A DNA stretch of 27,831 nucleotides. Origin: JAFGJU01 sp964570935. Its GTDB lineage: Bacteria > Eisenbacteria > RBG-16-71-46 > JAFGJU01. Position 1 is the stretch's first letter. Each line of letters starts with the position of its first letter. Shown here in pieces: positions 1 through 6,478 of this stretch. A program made the position numbers and the translations under genes. The DNA lies in the NCBI GenBank assembly GCA_964570935.1, contig CAZMZP010000057.1:1-27831 (forward strand), in the 5' to 3' direction. The notes below the pieces were generated by a model that saw only the letters and a list, made by a program, of their open reading frames with translations, was not told the DNA's origin and made no database searches.

Positions 1-698
1 ATCGGGCCGGGCACGCCGCCGACGGTGTTCTGACAGAACTTGAGCCGCGCGTAGTGTTCGTCGCTGCCGGTCACGACGAGTCCCCCGACCACGTCACTGT
101 GCCCGCCCAGGTACTTGGTCGAGCTGTGCACGACCAGGTCCACGCCCAGCTCCAGCGGGAGTTGGAAGTACGGCGACGCGAACGTGTTGTCCACGACGCT
201 GATCAGTTTTCTGTGTTTCGCGAACCTCGCGGCCTCCCGAATGTCGACGAGGCGGAGCAGGGGATTGCTGGGCGATTCGAGCCACAGCATTCTGGTGTTG
301 CTCCTGACCGCGGCCTCTATCCCCGAGAGCCGCGTGGTGTCGACGAACGAACACTCCAGGCCGAAGTCCTTGTAGACCCTCTCCAGAATCCTGAACGTGC
401 CGCCGTACACGTCGTCGGTGCATACGACGTGGTCGCCGGACTTCAGCAGATACAGCACGTTGTTGATGGCGGCCATCCCGGACGCAAACGCGAGGCCGTG
501 CCTGCCATTCTCGAGCGCGGCCGCGCATTCCTCCAGCGCCTTCCTGGTGGGGTTGAGCGTTCTGGAATAGTCGTACCCCTTGTGTTTTCCCGGGCTCTCC
601 TGGGCGAACGTGGAACTGAAGTGAACAGGGGTGACGACCGCCCCGGTAGACGGGTCCGGCGCCTGGCCGACATGTATCGCCTTTGTCTCAAACTTCAT
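1..698 (-). CDS. Cys/Met metabolism PLP-dependent enzyme (cystathionine gamma-synthase / gamma-lyase family), 3' end cut by window
   Basis: The first 232 codons are visible; the C-terminal part, about 150 residues in this family, lies outside the window. Conserved family features are the YSRTLNPTR segment (residues 44-52), the SGMAAI phosphate-binding loop (73-78), the DDVYGGT stretch (95-101) and the PLP-lysine motif SSTKYLGGHSD, placing the Schiff-base lysine at residue 195. Such enzymes perform beta/gamma-elimination or gamma-replacement on cystathionine, homocysteine or methionine in the cytoplasm. The visible part does not decide between synthase and lyase. The ATG at 698 is preceded by GAGG about 10 bases upstream. 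It lies 43 bases after the AhpD-like gene and probably shares its transcript with that gene and the MFS transporter. Confidence 0.9.
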   Translation of the reverse strand, partial: MKFETKAIHVGQAPDPSTGAVVTPVHFSSTFAQESPGKHKGYDYSRTLNPTRKALEECAAALENGRHGLAFASGMAAINNVLYLLKSGDHVVCTDDVYGGTFRILERVYKDFGLECSFVDTTRLSGIEAAVRSNTRMLWLESPSNPLLRLVDIREAARFAKHRKLISVVDNTFASPYFQLPLELGVDLVVHSSTKYLGGHSDVVGGLVVTGSDEHYARLKFCQNTVGGVPGP

Positions 699-741
699 GA
701 CTGTCCGCCTCACTGGTTCGGGTCGCCGCGTGCGCGGCAGG

Positions 742-1110
742 TCACTTCCCCTGCGGCCCGGGAGTCTGCCCGGCGGTGAGCTCCTCGATCGATTCGAAGG
801 CGAATCTTAGGTGCGGTATGACTATCGAGCCGCCGACAATGAGCGCCACGTTCATGGCCTCGTACAGCTCTTCTCTTGTGGCGCCCTCGGCCACGCTCCT
901 GTCGAGATGGTAGAAGATACAGTCGTTGCACCTCAGGACCATCGAGGCCACGAGCCCCAACAGCTCCTTGGTCTTCGCCGGCAGAGCGCCGGCGAGGTAC
1001 GCCTTGTTGTCCAGGGCGAAGAACTTCTGATAGTCCTTGAAGCCGCAGCTGAGGATCTTGTCGTTCATCTGGGTGCGGTAGTGGTGAAACTCGCTCTTGC
1101 GCGCTTTCAT
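742..1110 (-). CDS. AhpD-like / carboxymuconolactone decarboxylase family protein
   Basis: A 122-residue, mostly helical protein carrying the AhpD signature E-x11-C-x2-C-x3-H: E49, C61, C64 and H68. In AhpD-type proteins the cysteine pair is a redox-active disulfide that reduces a peroxiredoxin partner; related single-domain proteins have uncharacterised reductase roles. The full signature favours a thiol-redox role over lactone decarboxylation, but no AhpC partner is seen here. The ATG at 1110 follows a strong AAAGGAGG site that overlaps the stop codon of the upstream MFS gene (11-base gap), indicating translational coupling. An in-frame upstream extension exists but overlaps the MFS gene in another frame and lacks family similarity. 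Confidence 0.88.
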   Translation of the reverse strand: MKARKSEFHHYRTQMNDKILSCGFKDYQKFFALDNKAYLAGALPAKTKELLGLVASMVLRCNDCIFYHLDRSVAEGATREELYEAMNVALIVGGSIVIPHLRFAFESIEELTAGQTPGPQGK

Positions 1111-1121
1111 GCGGCCTCCTT

Positions 1122-2366
1122 TCAGCTGGATGTCACGGCCCCGGGTCTTCTGCCCGGTAACCTCTTTTGTGTGGCGAGGAACAGTCCGGCGGCCGCCAGG
1201 GACAGAGCGGCGGCCACGAGAAAAGCGGCCGACGACGAAACCCTGTCCCACAGAAGCCCGAACACGATGCTGGCGGGAATAAGAGTGATGCCTATCGCCG
1301 TGTTGAAGAGGCCGTAGGCCGTGGCCCTCCTGTCGGACTCCACCAGGTCCGCCACGTAGGCTCTGAAGATGCCCTCCGACAGCCCGTGGTACAGGCCGTA
1401 GCAGCAGAACAGGACCCAGACGGCCGTCAGGCTCGAGCTCAGGCCGAACCCCGCGTAGATGGCGGCGTAGACCAGGAACGACGCCATGATGACGGGCCTT
1501 CTTCCGATTCTGTCGGAGACATGCCCGCACACGGGAGACGAAACGGAGCCCACCACGTTGTACGTGAGCCAGATGAGAGGGATGCCCGCGGCCGGAAGGC
1601 CCGCCTCCCTGGCCTTAAGTATCAGGAACACGTTTGATGAATTGCCGAGGGTGAAAACGACGACACTGAGGACGAACAGGGTGAAAGGCCTGCCCAGGTT
1701 CGTCTGTGACCTCAACGACGCCCTGACTTCCTGCGCCGCCGGCAGTACCTCCCTGACCTTCGCTATTATGAGAACGGAAACGGCCGCCGGAATGACAGCC
1801 AGAAGGAACACCAGTCGCACGTTGCCGTGCGAGAGGGCCAGTATCAACATCGCCAGGAGCGGGCCGCCGGCGGCACCGAGACTGTCCATGCCCCTGTGGA
1901 AGCCGAACCCGTAGCCCTTCCTGGCCGGGTCGACGGAGTCCGCCAGAAGGGCGTCTCTGGCCGGAGTCCTGAGGCCTTTGCCCACCCGATCGGCAAACCT
2001 CAGGGCCAGCACCTGCACCCAGTGAGTCGCAACGAACAAGAAAGGCTTCGCGACGGCGGCCAGGCCGTATCCCAGGAACAGGAAGAGCCTCCTCTTCCTG
2101 ACCCTGTCGGACAGAAGCCCACCTGCCAGCCGCAGGAGGGAGGCCGTGCCCTCGGCCACGCCCTCAATCAGTCCGACCAGGAACTTGCTGGCTCCGAGCG
2201 TTACCAAAAACTCCGGCACCAGCGGATAGATCATTTCGGTGGACAGGTCGGCAAAGAAACTGACGAAGCCGAGCCTGTAGATGTTTCCGGCCGGCCTCTT
2301 CCCGGTCTCCGACTGGCTGCCTCGGCCGGGCGGACTGCCGCCCGCGAAAGAAGGGTTCAGCGACAC
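1122..2366 (-). CDS. MFS transporter
   Basis: A 414-residue polytopic membrane protein with about 12 hydrophobic segments, the usual length for the family. The motif between helices 2 and 3 is clear (GGLLSDRVRKRR, about residues 82-93), and a second copy in the C-terminal half reads GHVSDRIGRRP. The substrate cannot be told from sequence. The start is GTG at 2366, with GAGGTGA six bases upstream; the first 26 or so residues are hydrophilic and precede helix 1. It is the first gene of a minus-strand operon with the AhpD-like protein and the PLP enzyme, so export or import linked to sulfur amino acids or thiol redox is possible but is inference. Confidence 0.88.
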   Translation of the reverse strand: MSLNPSFAGGSPPGRGSQSETGKRPAGNIYRLGFVSFFADLSTEMIYPLVPEFLVTLGASKFLVGLIEGVAEGTASLLRLAGGLLSDRVRKRRLFLFLGYGLAAVAKPFLFVATHWVQVLALRFADRVGKGLRTPARDALLADSVDPARKGYGFGFHRGMDSLGAAGGPLLAMLILALSHGNVRLVFLLAVIPAAVSVLIIAKVREVLPAAQEVRASLRSQTNLGRPFTLFVLSVVVFTLGNSSNVFLILKAREAGLPAAGIPLIWLTYNVVGSVSSPVCGHVSDRIGRRPVIMASFLVYAAIYAGFGLSSSLTAVWVLFCCYGLYHGLSEGIFRAYVADLVESDRRATAYGLFNTAIGITLIPASIVFGLLWDRVSSSAAFLVAAALSLAAAGLFLATQKRLPGRRPGAVTSS

Positions 2367-3095
2367 CGACGTTCACCTCGTGCCGCCTCCCGGGTTCCGT
2401 GCTCCGAGCCGGAGCACGAGGCCGGACGATGGCGGTCGCCCTCTACTTACCCCGAAAGCGGCCACCGCACAAGCAGAAAGATGAAACATCTGGGATGGTT
2501 CGGATGGGTGCGGAGTGAAGAAAGGTTCAAACTGCGCGCGGTGACGTCAACTCAGGCGGGCGGTCCGGGGGCAGGAAGGCAAGACAACGACGGGAACTGC
2601 CAGGCAGACGGCCACGACTATGACCGCGCACTTTCCCACCGTCACGAGGGCGCGACCGACCTGAGAATGATAGCGGGTGGGTGCCGTACCGAATGTGCGG
2701 CGGAGGAGACTGGTGGGGGAAGTGTTGGTGGGTCTCTCTTGGGGTGCTTTGGCGGTCCTCTTTGCCAGTGTGTCGCTGCGCTTCAACTGAGTCTCCCCAT
2801 AATGTGAAACCCGTTCTCGAAAGTCAAGAACGGGTTCCACACGGCTCCCACTTCGGCGGTCCCGCTACCATTCTCAGGTCGGTGACTCTGCGTCCTACGC
2901 TTTCGAGTAGTTTGCTCTTTTCGGTGGGCGGTATTCCGCGACCGGATTGTCCGGCCTATGTCAACTTCACCCGACTAACTTCGCATAAGACGTGCCACGC
3001 ATGCGGGCCGCGCCGGGCCGCAACGTAACTGCGTGCGCGTTCTAGCGGATGGGGAGGGAAGCGGTGGCTGGAAGAGCCGCCGGCGGCGAAAACAC
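2367..3095. other. Non-coding stretch between the MFS operon and the perR operon terminator
   Basis: No open frame here has both a ribosome binding site and recognisable protein features. A 97-codon minus-strand frame (2547-2840) and a 115-codon plus-strand frame (2681-3028) lack family motifs and start sites. The region contains the hairpin at 2804-2840. It must also hold the promoter of the MFS operon, but I see no pair of good -35/-10 hexamers upstream of 2366. No tRNA-like T-loop or CRISPR-type repeats were seen. Confidence 0.5.
2804..2840. repeat. Perfect inverted repeat (hairpin) in the intergenic region
   Basis: A 10-bp perfect stem (arms AACCCGTTCT at 2808-2817 and AGAACGGGTT at 2827-2836) with a 9-base loop. 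One mismatch and three further pairs extend it to 14 positions per arm. No T-run follows on either strand, so it is not a textbook terminator. It could be a structured RNA end or a protein-binding site. Confidence 0.6.
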
Positions 3096-3132
3096 GCTTG
3101 CCCGCCAATGCGCATGGCCACGGCGGGCAAGC
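3096..3132 (-). terminator. Putative rho-independent terminator of the perR operon
   Basis: An 11-bp perfect GC-rich stem (arms 3096-3106 and 3122-3132, GCTTGCCCGCC type) with a 15-base loop. Read on the minus strand it is followed by GTGTTTTCG, a short T-run. It begins 29 bases after the stop codon of the last gene of the minus-strand operon, where a terminator is expected. Confidence 0.65.
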
Positions 3133-3161
3133 AAACTGCAATAAGGCGGTGCCCTGTCCTT

Positions 3162-3548
3162 CTATTTGAAACCCAGCCGCTGTCTGAGCGCGGCCTCGAG
3201 CTTCTCCGGTTCGTCCGTCCCGGCACGGTACTTCTTGCCCGACTTGAGCTCGACCTCCACCGCGCGCAGGCCGGACACGTTGAACAACCAGCCGTCGCCC
3301 ATGTACCGGATTCCCCAGCCGGCGTACCACGGGTTGACGACGACCCGTACGGAGGCGACGTCAGCGAGATTGATTGTGAAGCGTATCAGACCGACTCCGA
3401 ACCGAAGCCGCAGTTTTTCAGCATCCACGGTCACCGTGAGACAGAAGAAGTTAGCCTCCGCGAACACCAGTATGGCCAGAAACGCCTTCCGCCGTGTCAG
3501 GGCGAAGGTCAGTCCCGCGGCGAGAAATCCTCCTTGCCGGCGCCGCAT
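3162..3548 (-). CDS. Small PH-like domain protein, last gene of the perR operon
   Basis: A 128-residue product. Residues of about 18-36 form one hydrophobic segment. The rest resembles bacterial PH-like membrane-associated proteins: a GWGIRY motif, then FNVSG, then an AVEVELKSGKKYR beta-hairpin and a GTDEPEKL tail. Better-known relatives carry a longer N-terminal membrane region, so this one looks shortened. Function is unknown. The ATG at 3548 lies inside the 3' end of the flavin reductase-rubredoxin gene (40-base overlap in a different frame) and has no clear Shine-Dalgarno site; the true start may be a later non-ATG codon. The family-like C-terminal half makes the reading frame credible. 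Confidence 0.7.
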   Translation of the reverse strand: MRRRQGGFLAAGLTFALTRRKAFLAILVFAEANFFCLTVTVDAEKLRLRFGVGLIRFTINLADVASVRVVVNPWYAGWGIRYMGDGWLFNVSGLRAVEVELKSGKKYRAGTDEPEKLEAALRQRLGFK

Positions 3549-4219
3549 ACCGGGCAGACCCAGTCGGCGGGCAGCGCCTCGAACGCCGTTCCGGGGGCCA
3601 CGCCGCTGTCCGGGTCACCCTTTGACGGCTCATACACGTAACCGCACACGTTGCACACGTAGTTCTTCATCGTCTTTGTCTCTCCCTTCGCCTGCGTCGG
3701 CTTCTCGACTTCCACGTATGTCGGAGCCGTCTTGGGCGCCTTACCCTTCTTCTGGTGATACATGGCGTAAGTGAGCGGAACACCAGGCTTCAGCACATCG
3801 CCCGCGACAGCTTCTCCGACGAATATTGTGTGAGTGCCGGCGTCCGCCTGGCCGATAACCCTGGCCTCCAGGTACGAAAGAGCGTTCTCGGTCACGACCG
3901 GGCTTCCTGTGGCTCCCATCTTGTGCTGCGCCTGGGAAAGCTTGTCTATGTCGCGTCCCGACTTGAAGCCGAACAGGCCGATGAAGGTCATCGGCGTCGA
4001 CTCCTCGAGCACGGACACCGCGAACACCCCGCTCTTTGATATGTACTCGTGCGTCAGGTTTTGCTTGTTGATGCTCACCGCCATCCTGGGAGGTTCGGAG
4101 CTGACCTGGAACACGGTGTTGGCTATCTGTCCGTTCAGCTTCGCCTCCAGATGGGAGGTCACCACGTACAGACCGTAACTGATGTCGCGTAGAACCGCGC
4201 GGTTGAGATCATCGGCCAT
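3509..4219 (-). CDS. hrb: Flavin reductase-rubredoxin fusion (high-molecular-weight rubredoxin type)
   Basis: A 236-residue two-domain electron carrier. Residues of about 1-155 are a flavoredoxin/flavin reductase-like FMN-binding domain (STPMTFIGLFGFKSGRD segment, residues 74-90). After a linker, residues of about 185-236 form a rubredoxin with C189-x2-C192 and C222-x2-C225 and the usual CGYVYEP and DWVCPVCG contexts. In Moorella the equivalent Hrb passes NAD(P)H electrons to the flavodiiron protein FprA for O2 or NO reduction. No FprA is in this window, so rubrerythrin or desulfoferrodoxin encoded upstream are more likely local acceptors (inference). The start at 4219 follows AGGAAGGAA and lies 15 bases after the rubredoxin-cupin gene. 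Confidence 0.9.
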   Translation of the reverse strand: MADDLNRAVLRDISYGLYVVTSHLEAKLNGQIANTVFQVSSEPPRMAVSINKQNLTHEYISKSGVFAVSVLEESTPMTFIGLFGFKSGRDIDKLSQAQHKMGATGSPVVTENALSYLEARVIGQADAGTHTIFVGEAVAGDVLKPGVPLTYAMYHQKKGKAPKTAPTYVEVEKPTQAKGETKTMKNYVCNVCGYVYEPSKGDPDSGVAPGTAFEALPADWVCPVCGAGKEDFSPRD

Positions 4220-4234
4220 GGCGGTGTTTCCTTC

Positions 4235-4693
4235 CTATTCCATTCGGACCAGGTCAACCGGCTTGGGCCCCTTTACTGACAGGAACGCAGCCGGCTCGTT
4301 TCCGATGTTCTTGAAAGTGTGGGGGATGTTCATCTTGCCCTGCACAAGGTCTCCCTCGGCGGCCACCACAGTCATGTCCCCGACCTTGAACTCTATCCTG
4401 CCCTTGAGGACGAAGAACAGCTCGTCCGTGGTCGGGTGCTTGTGCAGCCCGACTCTCTGCCCCACGGGCAGGTTGTAAACGAAGGGGGCCAGGGATTCGT
4501 AGCTGCCGAAGAAGGGATTCACCTCGACCTGAGACCCGTACGACAGCTTCTGACCGAAGTGCATGTGCAGCAGTTCGAAGTCGTCCGTGATCTCGCCGAA
4601 CTTCTCCTTTGGCGAACCGCAGTTGGGACACTTGTCCGGAGGGCTGTCTCCGGTGTGCACGTAGCCGCATACGCTGCAACGCCATCTCTTCAT
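4235..4693 (-). CDS. Rubredoxin-like domain fused to a cupin
   Basis: A 152-residue protein. Residues 1-30 form a compact rubredoxin-like knuckle pair, C6-x2-C9 and C22-x2-C25, close to the C-terminal Fe centre of rubrerythrins. Residues of about 55-150 are a single cupin barrel with both canonical motifs: H84-x-H86-x4-E91-x6-G, then H125 and N129 in the second motif. The four cupin metal ligands are therefore present, predicting a mononuclear metal site next to an Fe(Cys)4 centre in one chain. Its catalytic activity is unknown. It lies between desulfoferrodoxin (38-base gap) and the Hrb-like gene (15 bases), so a redox or peroxide-related role is a reasonable inference. Confidence 0.85.
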   Translation of the reverse strand: MKRWRCSVCGYVHTGDSPPDKCPNCGSPKEKFGEITDDFELLHMHFGQKLSYGSQVEVNPFFGSYESLAPFVYNLPVGQRVGLHKHPTTDELFFVLKGRIEFKVGDMTVVAAEGDLVQGKMNIPHTFKNIGNEPAAFLSVKGPKPVDLVRME

Positions 4694-4731
4694 TCTCTAC
4701 CTCCGCTGGCGTGGTTGGTATTGTGGACGGC

Positions 4732-5106
4732 CTACGCCTTCCACAGCCCGTGTATGTTACAGTACTCTCGCGCGCTGATTTCAGCGGCCTTGACTTCGAA
4801 CGTGGCCTCGGGCGCCTGGCCCGGACTCAGAAACTGGCGGTACGACTTGCCGTCTGCCATTATCTGCACCCATTCGATGTAGTGCTTCTCCTCCATCGGA
4901 TGCGGCGCGCTTCCCACCTTGACCTTCACGCCGGTGGCAGTCTTCTCGATGACCGGGACGTGCTTCTCTCTGGACGCGTCGGTCGTGTTCTCCACCAGCA
5001 GCTTCATTGGCTTCCCGCAGCAGACGAGCTCGCCCTGCCCCTCGTGGAGCACCTCCACGATGTTCCCGCAGACCTCGCATTTGTAAACCTGAAGTTTCGC
5101 CGTCAT
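4732..5106 (-). CDS. dfx: Desulfoferrodoxin (2Fe superoxide reductase)
   Basis: A 124-residue cytoplasmic superoxide reductase of the two-iron class. The N-terminal desulforedoxin-like centre is C10-x2-C13 and C29-C30. The catalytic Fe(His)4Cys site is H49, H69, H75, C116 and H119, all present in EKHVPVI, PHPM, KHYIEW and EYCNIHG contexts. E48, next to H49, and K74, before H75, fit the conserved second-sphere residues. It reduces superoxide to peroxide using electrons usually supplied by rubredoxin, and rubrerythrin from the same operon could then remove the peroxide. It lies 59 bases after rubrerythrin. Confidence 0.96.
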   Translation of the reverse strand: MTAKLQVYKCEVCGNIVEVLHEGQGELVCCGKPMKLLVENTTDASREKHVPVIEKTATGVKVKVGSAPHPMEEKHYIEWVQIMADGKSYRQFLSPGQAPEATFEVKAAEISAREYCNIHGLWKA

Positions 5107-5165
5107 TCCGGATCCTCCCTTCTACCGTTCCGGCGAACGCGCCCGCCGGGCGCGTCGCAGGGACG

Positions 5166-5738
5166 CTACCAGTTTTCGCTCAGCAGCTCGTAATAGTCGC
5201 GCGGGTGAGCGCAGGCCGGGCATTCGACCGGCGCCTCCGCGCCCGTGTGCAGGTAACCGCAGTTGATGCACCGCCACGTCACGGACTTGGACTTCTTGAA
5301 CACGGTCTCGCCCTTGATGTTACTCAGAAGCCCGAGGTAACGCTTTTCGTGCTGCTTCTCGGCCACCGCAATGGACTCGAATATCTTGGCTATTTCGTCG
5401 AACCCTTCCTCGCGGGCGACCCCGGCGAACCCAGGGTACATCTTCTCCCACTCGTGGTGCTCGCCCCCGGCCGCTCCGTCAAGATTCTGGGCCGTCGTGC
5501 CTATCGAGCCGGCAGGGAAGGAGGCCTGGACCTCGGCGTCGCCGCCCTCGAGCAGCTTGAACAGCCGCTTGGCGTGTTCCTTCTCCTGGTTTGCCGTCTC
5601 CTCGAATATCAACGAGATCTGGATCAGGCCTTCTTTCCTGGCCTGGCTGGAGAAATACGTGTAGCGGTTTCTGGCTTGAGACTCGCCGGCGAACGCCGTG
5701 AGGATGTTCTTCTCTGTCTTAGAACCCTTCAACTTCAT
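5166..5738 (-). CDS. rbr: Rubrerythrin
   Basis: A 190-residue peroxide reductase with an N-terminal four-helix di-iron domain and a C-terminal rubredoxin domain. Di-iron ligands are visible as E19, E52 with H55, E93 and E96 (GGEHHEWEKMYP), and E127 with H130 (EKQHEKRY). The Fe(Cys)4 site is C157-x2-C160 and C173-x2-C176. Length and the loop after residue 62 match the long Desulfovibrio-type form. I chose the ATG at 5738 because GGAGGGAGAGGAAAG lies directly upstream; longer in-frame readings run into perR. The gene starts 22 bases after the perR stop, typical of PerR-controlled rubrerythrins. Confidence 0.96.
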   Translation of the reverse strand: MKLKGSKTEKNILTAFAGESQARNRYTYFSSQARKEGLIQISLIFEETANQEKEHAKRLFKLLEGGDAEVQASFPAGSIGTTAQNLDGAAGGEHHEWEKMYPGFAGVAREEGFDEIAKIFESIAVAEKQHEKRYLGLLSNIKGETVFKKSKSVTWRCINCGYLHTGAEAPVECPACAHPRDYYELLSENW

Positions 5739-5760
5739 CTTTCCTCTCCCTCCAGTACTG

Positions 5761-6180
5761 TCACCGGATTGCTCCGGTGCGCCCGGTCCTGCCTCTGCAG
5801 TCCCGGCAAAACCCGATAAACTCGATTCGGTGGCTGATGACCTCGTAGTCCGGCATGTTTTTAACGGCCCGGCTGATTCCGGCCGTCTCCTCCAACCGGA
5901 CGTCCTCAACCTTCCCGCACCCTACGCAGCGCCTGTGGCAGTGTCCCTGGACGTCACCGTCGAAACGTTTCTGAGTGCCTCCCACCTCCAGTTTCTGTAT
6001 CAGGCCGGCCCGGGAAAGCAGGTCGAGGTTGCGGTACACGGTGCCCAGGCTTATTCGGGGGAGCCTCCGCCTCACGGCCCTGTGCAGGTCGTCAGCAGTA
6101 GGATGGTACTTAACCTTCCTCAGCTCTTCCAGGATTATCTTGCGTTGTCTCGTCATCCTGAACGTGTAGTCTGCGAACAT
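5761..6180 (-). CDS. perR: Fur-family peroxide-responsive repressor (PerR-like)
   Basis: A 139-residue regulator. Residues of about 8-65 form the winged helix (TRQRKIILEEL, then SLGTVYRNLDLLSRAGLI). The dimerisation part has two CxxC pairs for structural zinc, C85/C88 and C125/C128. Regulatory-site candidates align as D74 and H80/H82, and D93 aligns with the Asp that distinguishes B. subtilis PerR (D104) from the Glu of Fur. This points to Fe-catalysed histidine oxidation as the peroxide sensor (established for PerR, inferred here). The C-terminal tail is rich in R and G. GGAGG lies 8 bases before the ATG. It is first in an operon of peroxide and superoxide reductases and probably represses itself through the palindrome at 6215-6229. 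Confidence 0.92.
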   Translation of the reverse strand: MFADYTFRMTRQRKIILEELRKVKYHPTADDLHRAVRRRLPRISLGTVYRNLDLLSRAGLIQKLEVGGTQKRFDGDVQGHCHRRCVGCGKVEDVRLEETAGISRAVKNMPDYEVISHRIEFIGFCRDCRGRTGRTGAIR

Positions 6181-6214
6181 CGTGCCCTCCGGGGGGCCTT
6201 CAACCTAATAGGAA

Positions 6215-6229
6215 TAATAATGATTATCG
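6215..6229. promoter_or_regulatory. Putative PerR/Fur operator
   Basis: The plus-strand sequence TAATAATGATTATCG is a 5-1-5 palindrome core (ATAAT-G-ATTAT). It agrees with the PerR-box consensus TTATAATNATTATAA at 11 of 14 defined positions and resembles a Fur box. It covers the predicted transcription start of the perR promoter, a position suited to repression. Confidence 0.75.
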
Positions 6230-6235
6230 TTACTG

Positions 6236-6264
6236 ATATTAAGAGAATCGTCCTACCTCGTCAA
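6236..6264 (-). promoter_or_regulatory. Sigma-70-type promoter of the perR operon
   Basis: On the minus strand, TTGACG (6264-6259), a 17-base spacer, and TAATAT (6241-6236). Both hexamers match consensus at 5 of 6 or 4 of 6 positions, with optimal spacing. The predicted start near 6229 gives a leader of about 50 bases before the perR ATG. Confidence 0.75.
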
Positions 6265-6478
6265 GAGAATTCTGCAGCGCCAGCCGGGGGGTATGGAAAG
6301 CTGAATCCTCGTCTCCGCGCCCAGGCGGCGGTGGAAATCCTTGGGCGTTTTAGTCCTTTCCTGCACTTGCACCATCGGGCGCGCAGTGATAACGTCTTAC
6401 CACACGGCGCGCCCTGCCTCGTTCGTGTGCGCGAATGCGCGACGACCGCGTGCGGGGCCGCTTACGGAGTGACACTCA

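Noticed and set aside
742..1530. 262-codon reading of the AhpD-like gene
   Set aside because: The first 140 codons overlap the transporter gene in another frame; the coupled start at 1110 has a strong ribosome binding site.
1827..2807. Long plus-strand frame of 326 codons opposite the MFS gene
   Set aside because: It is antisense to a clear transporter, rich in Arg, Gly and Pro, and has no family motifs; a shadow of GC-rich coding DNA.
2547..2840. 97-codon minus-strand frame with a hydrophobic C-terminus
   Set aside because: No ribosome binding site, no known motif, and its start falls at the hairpin; not enough support.
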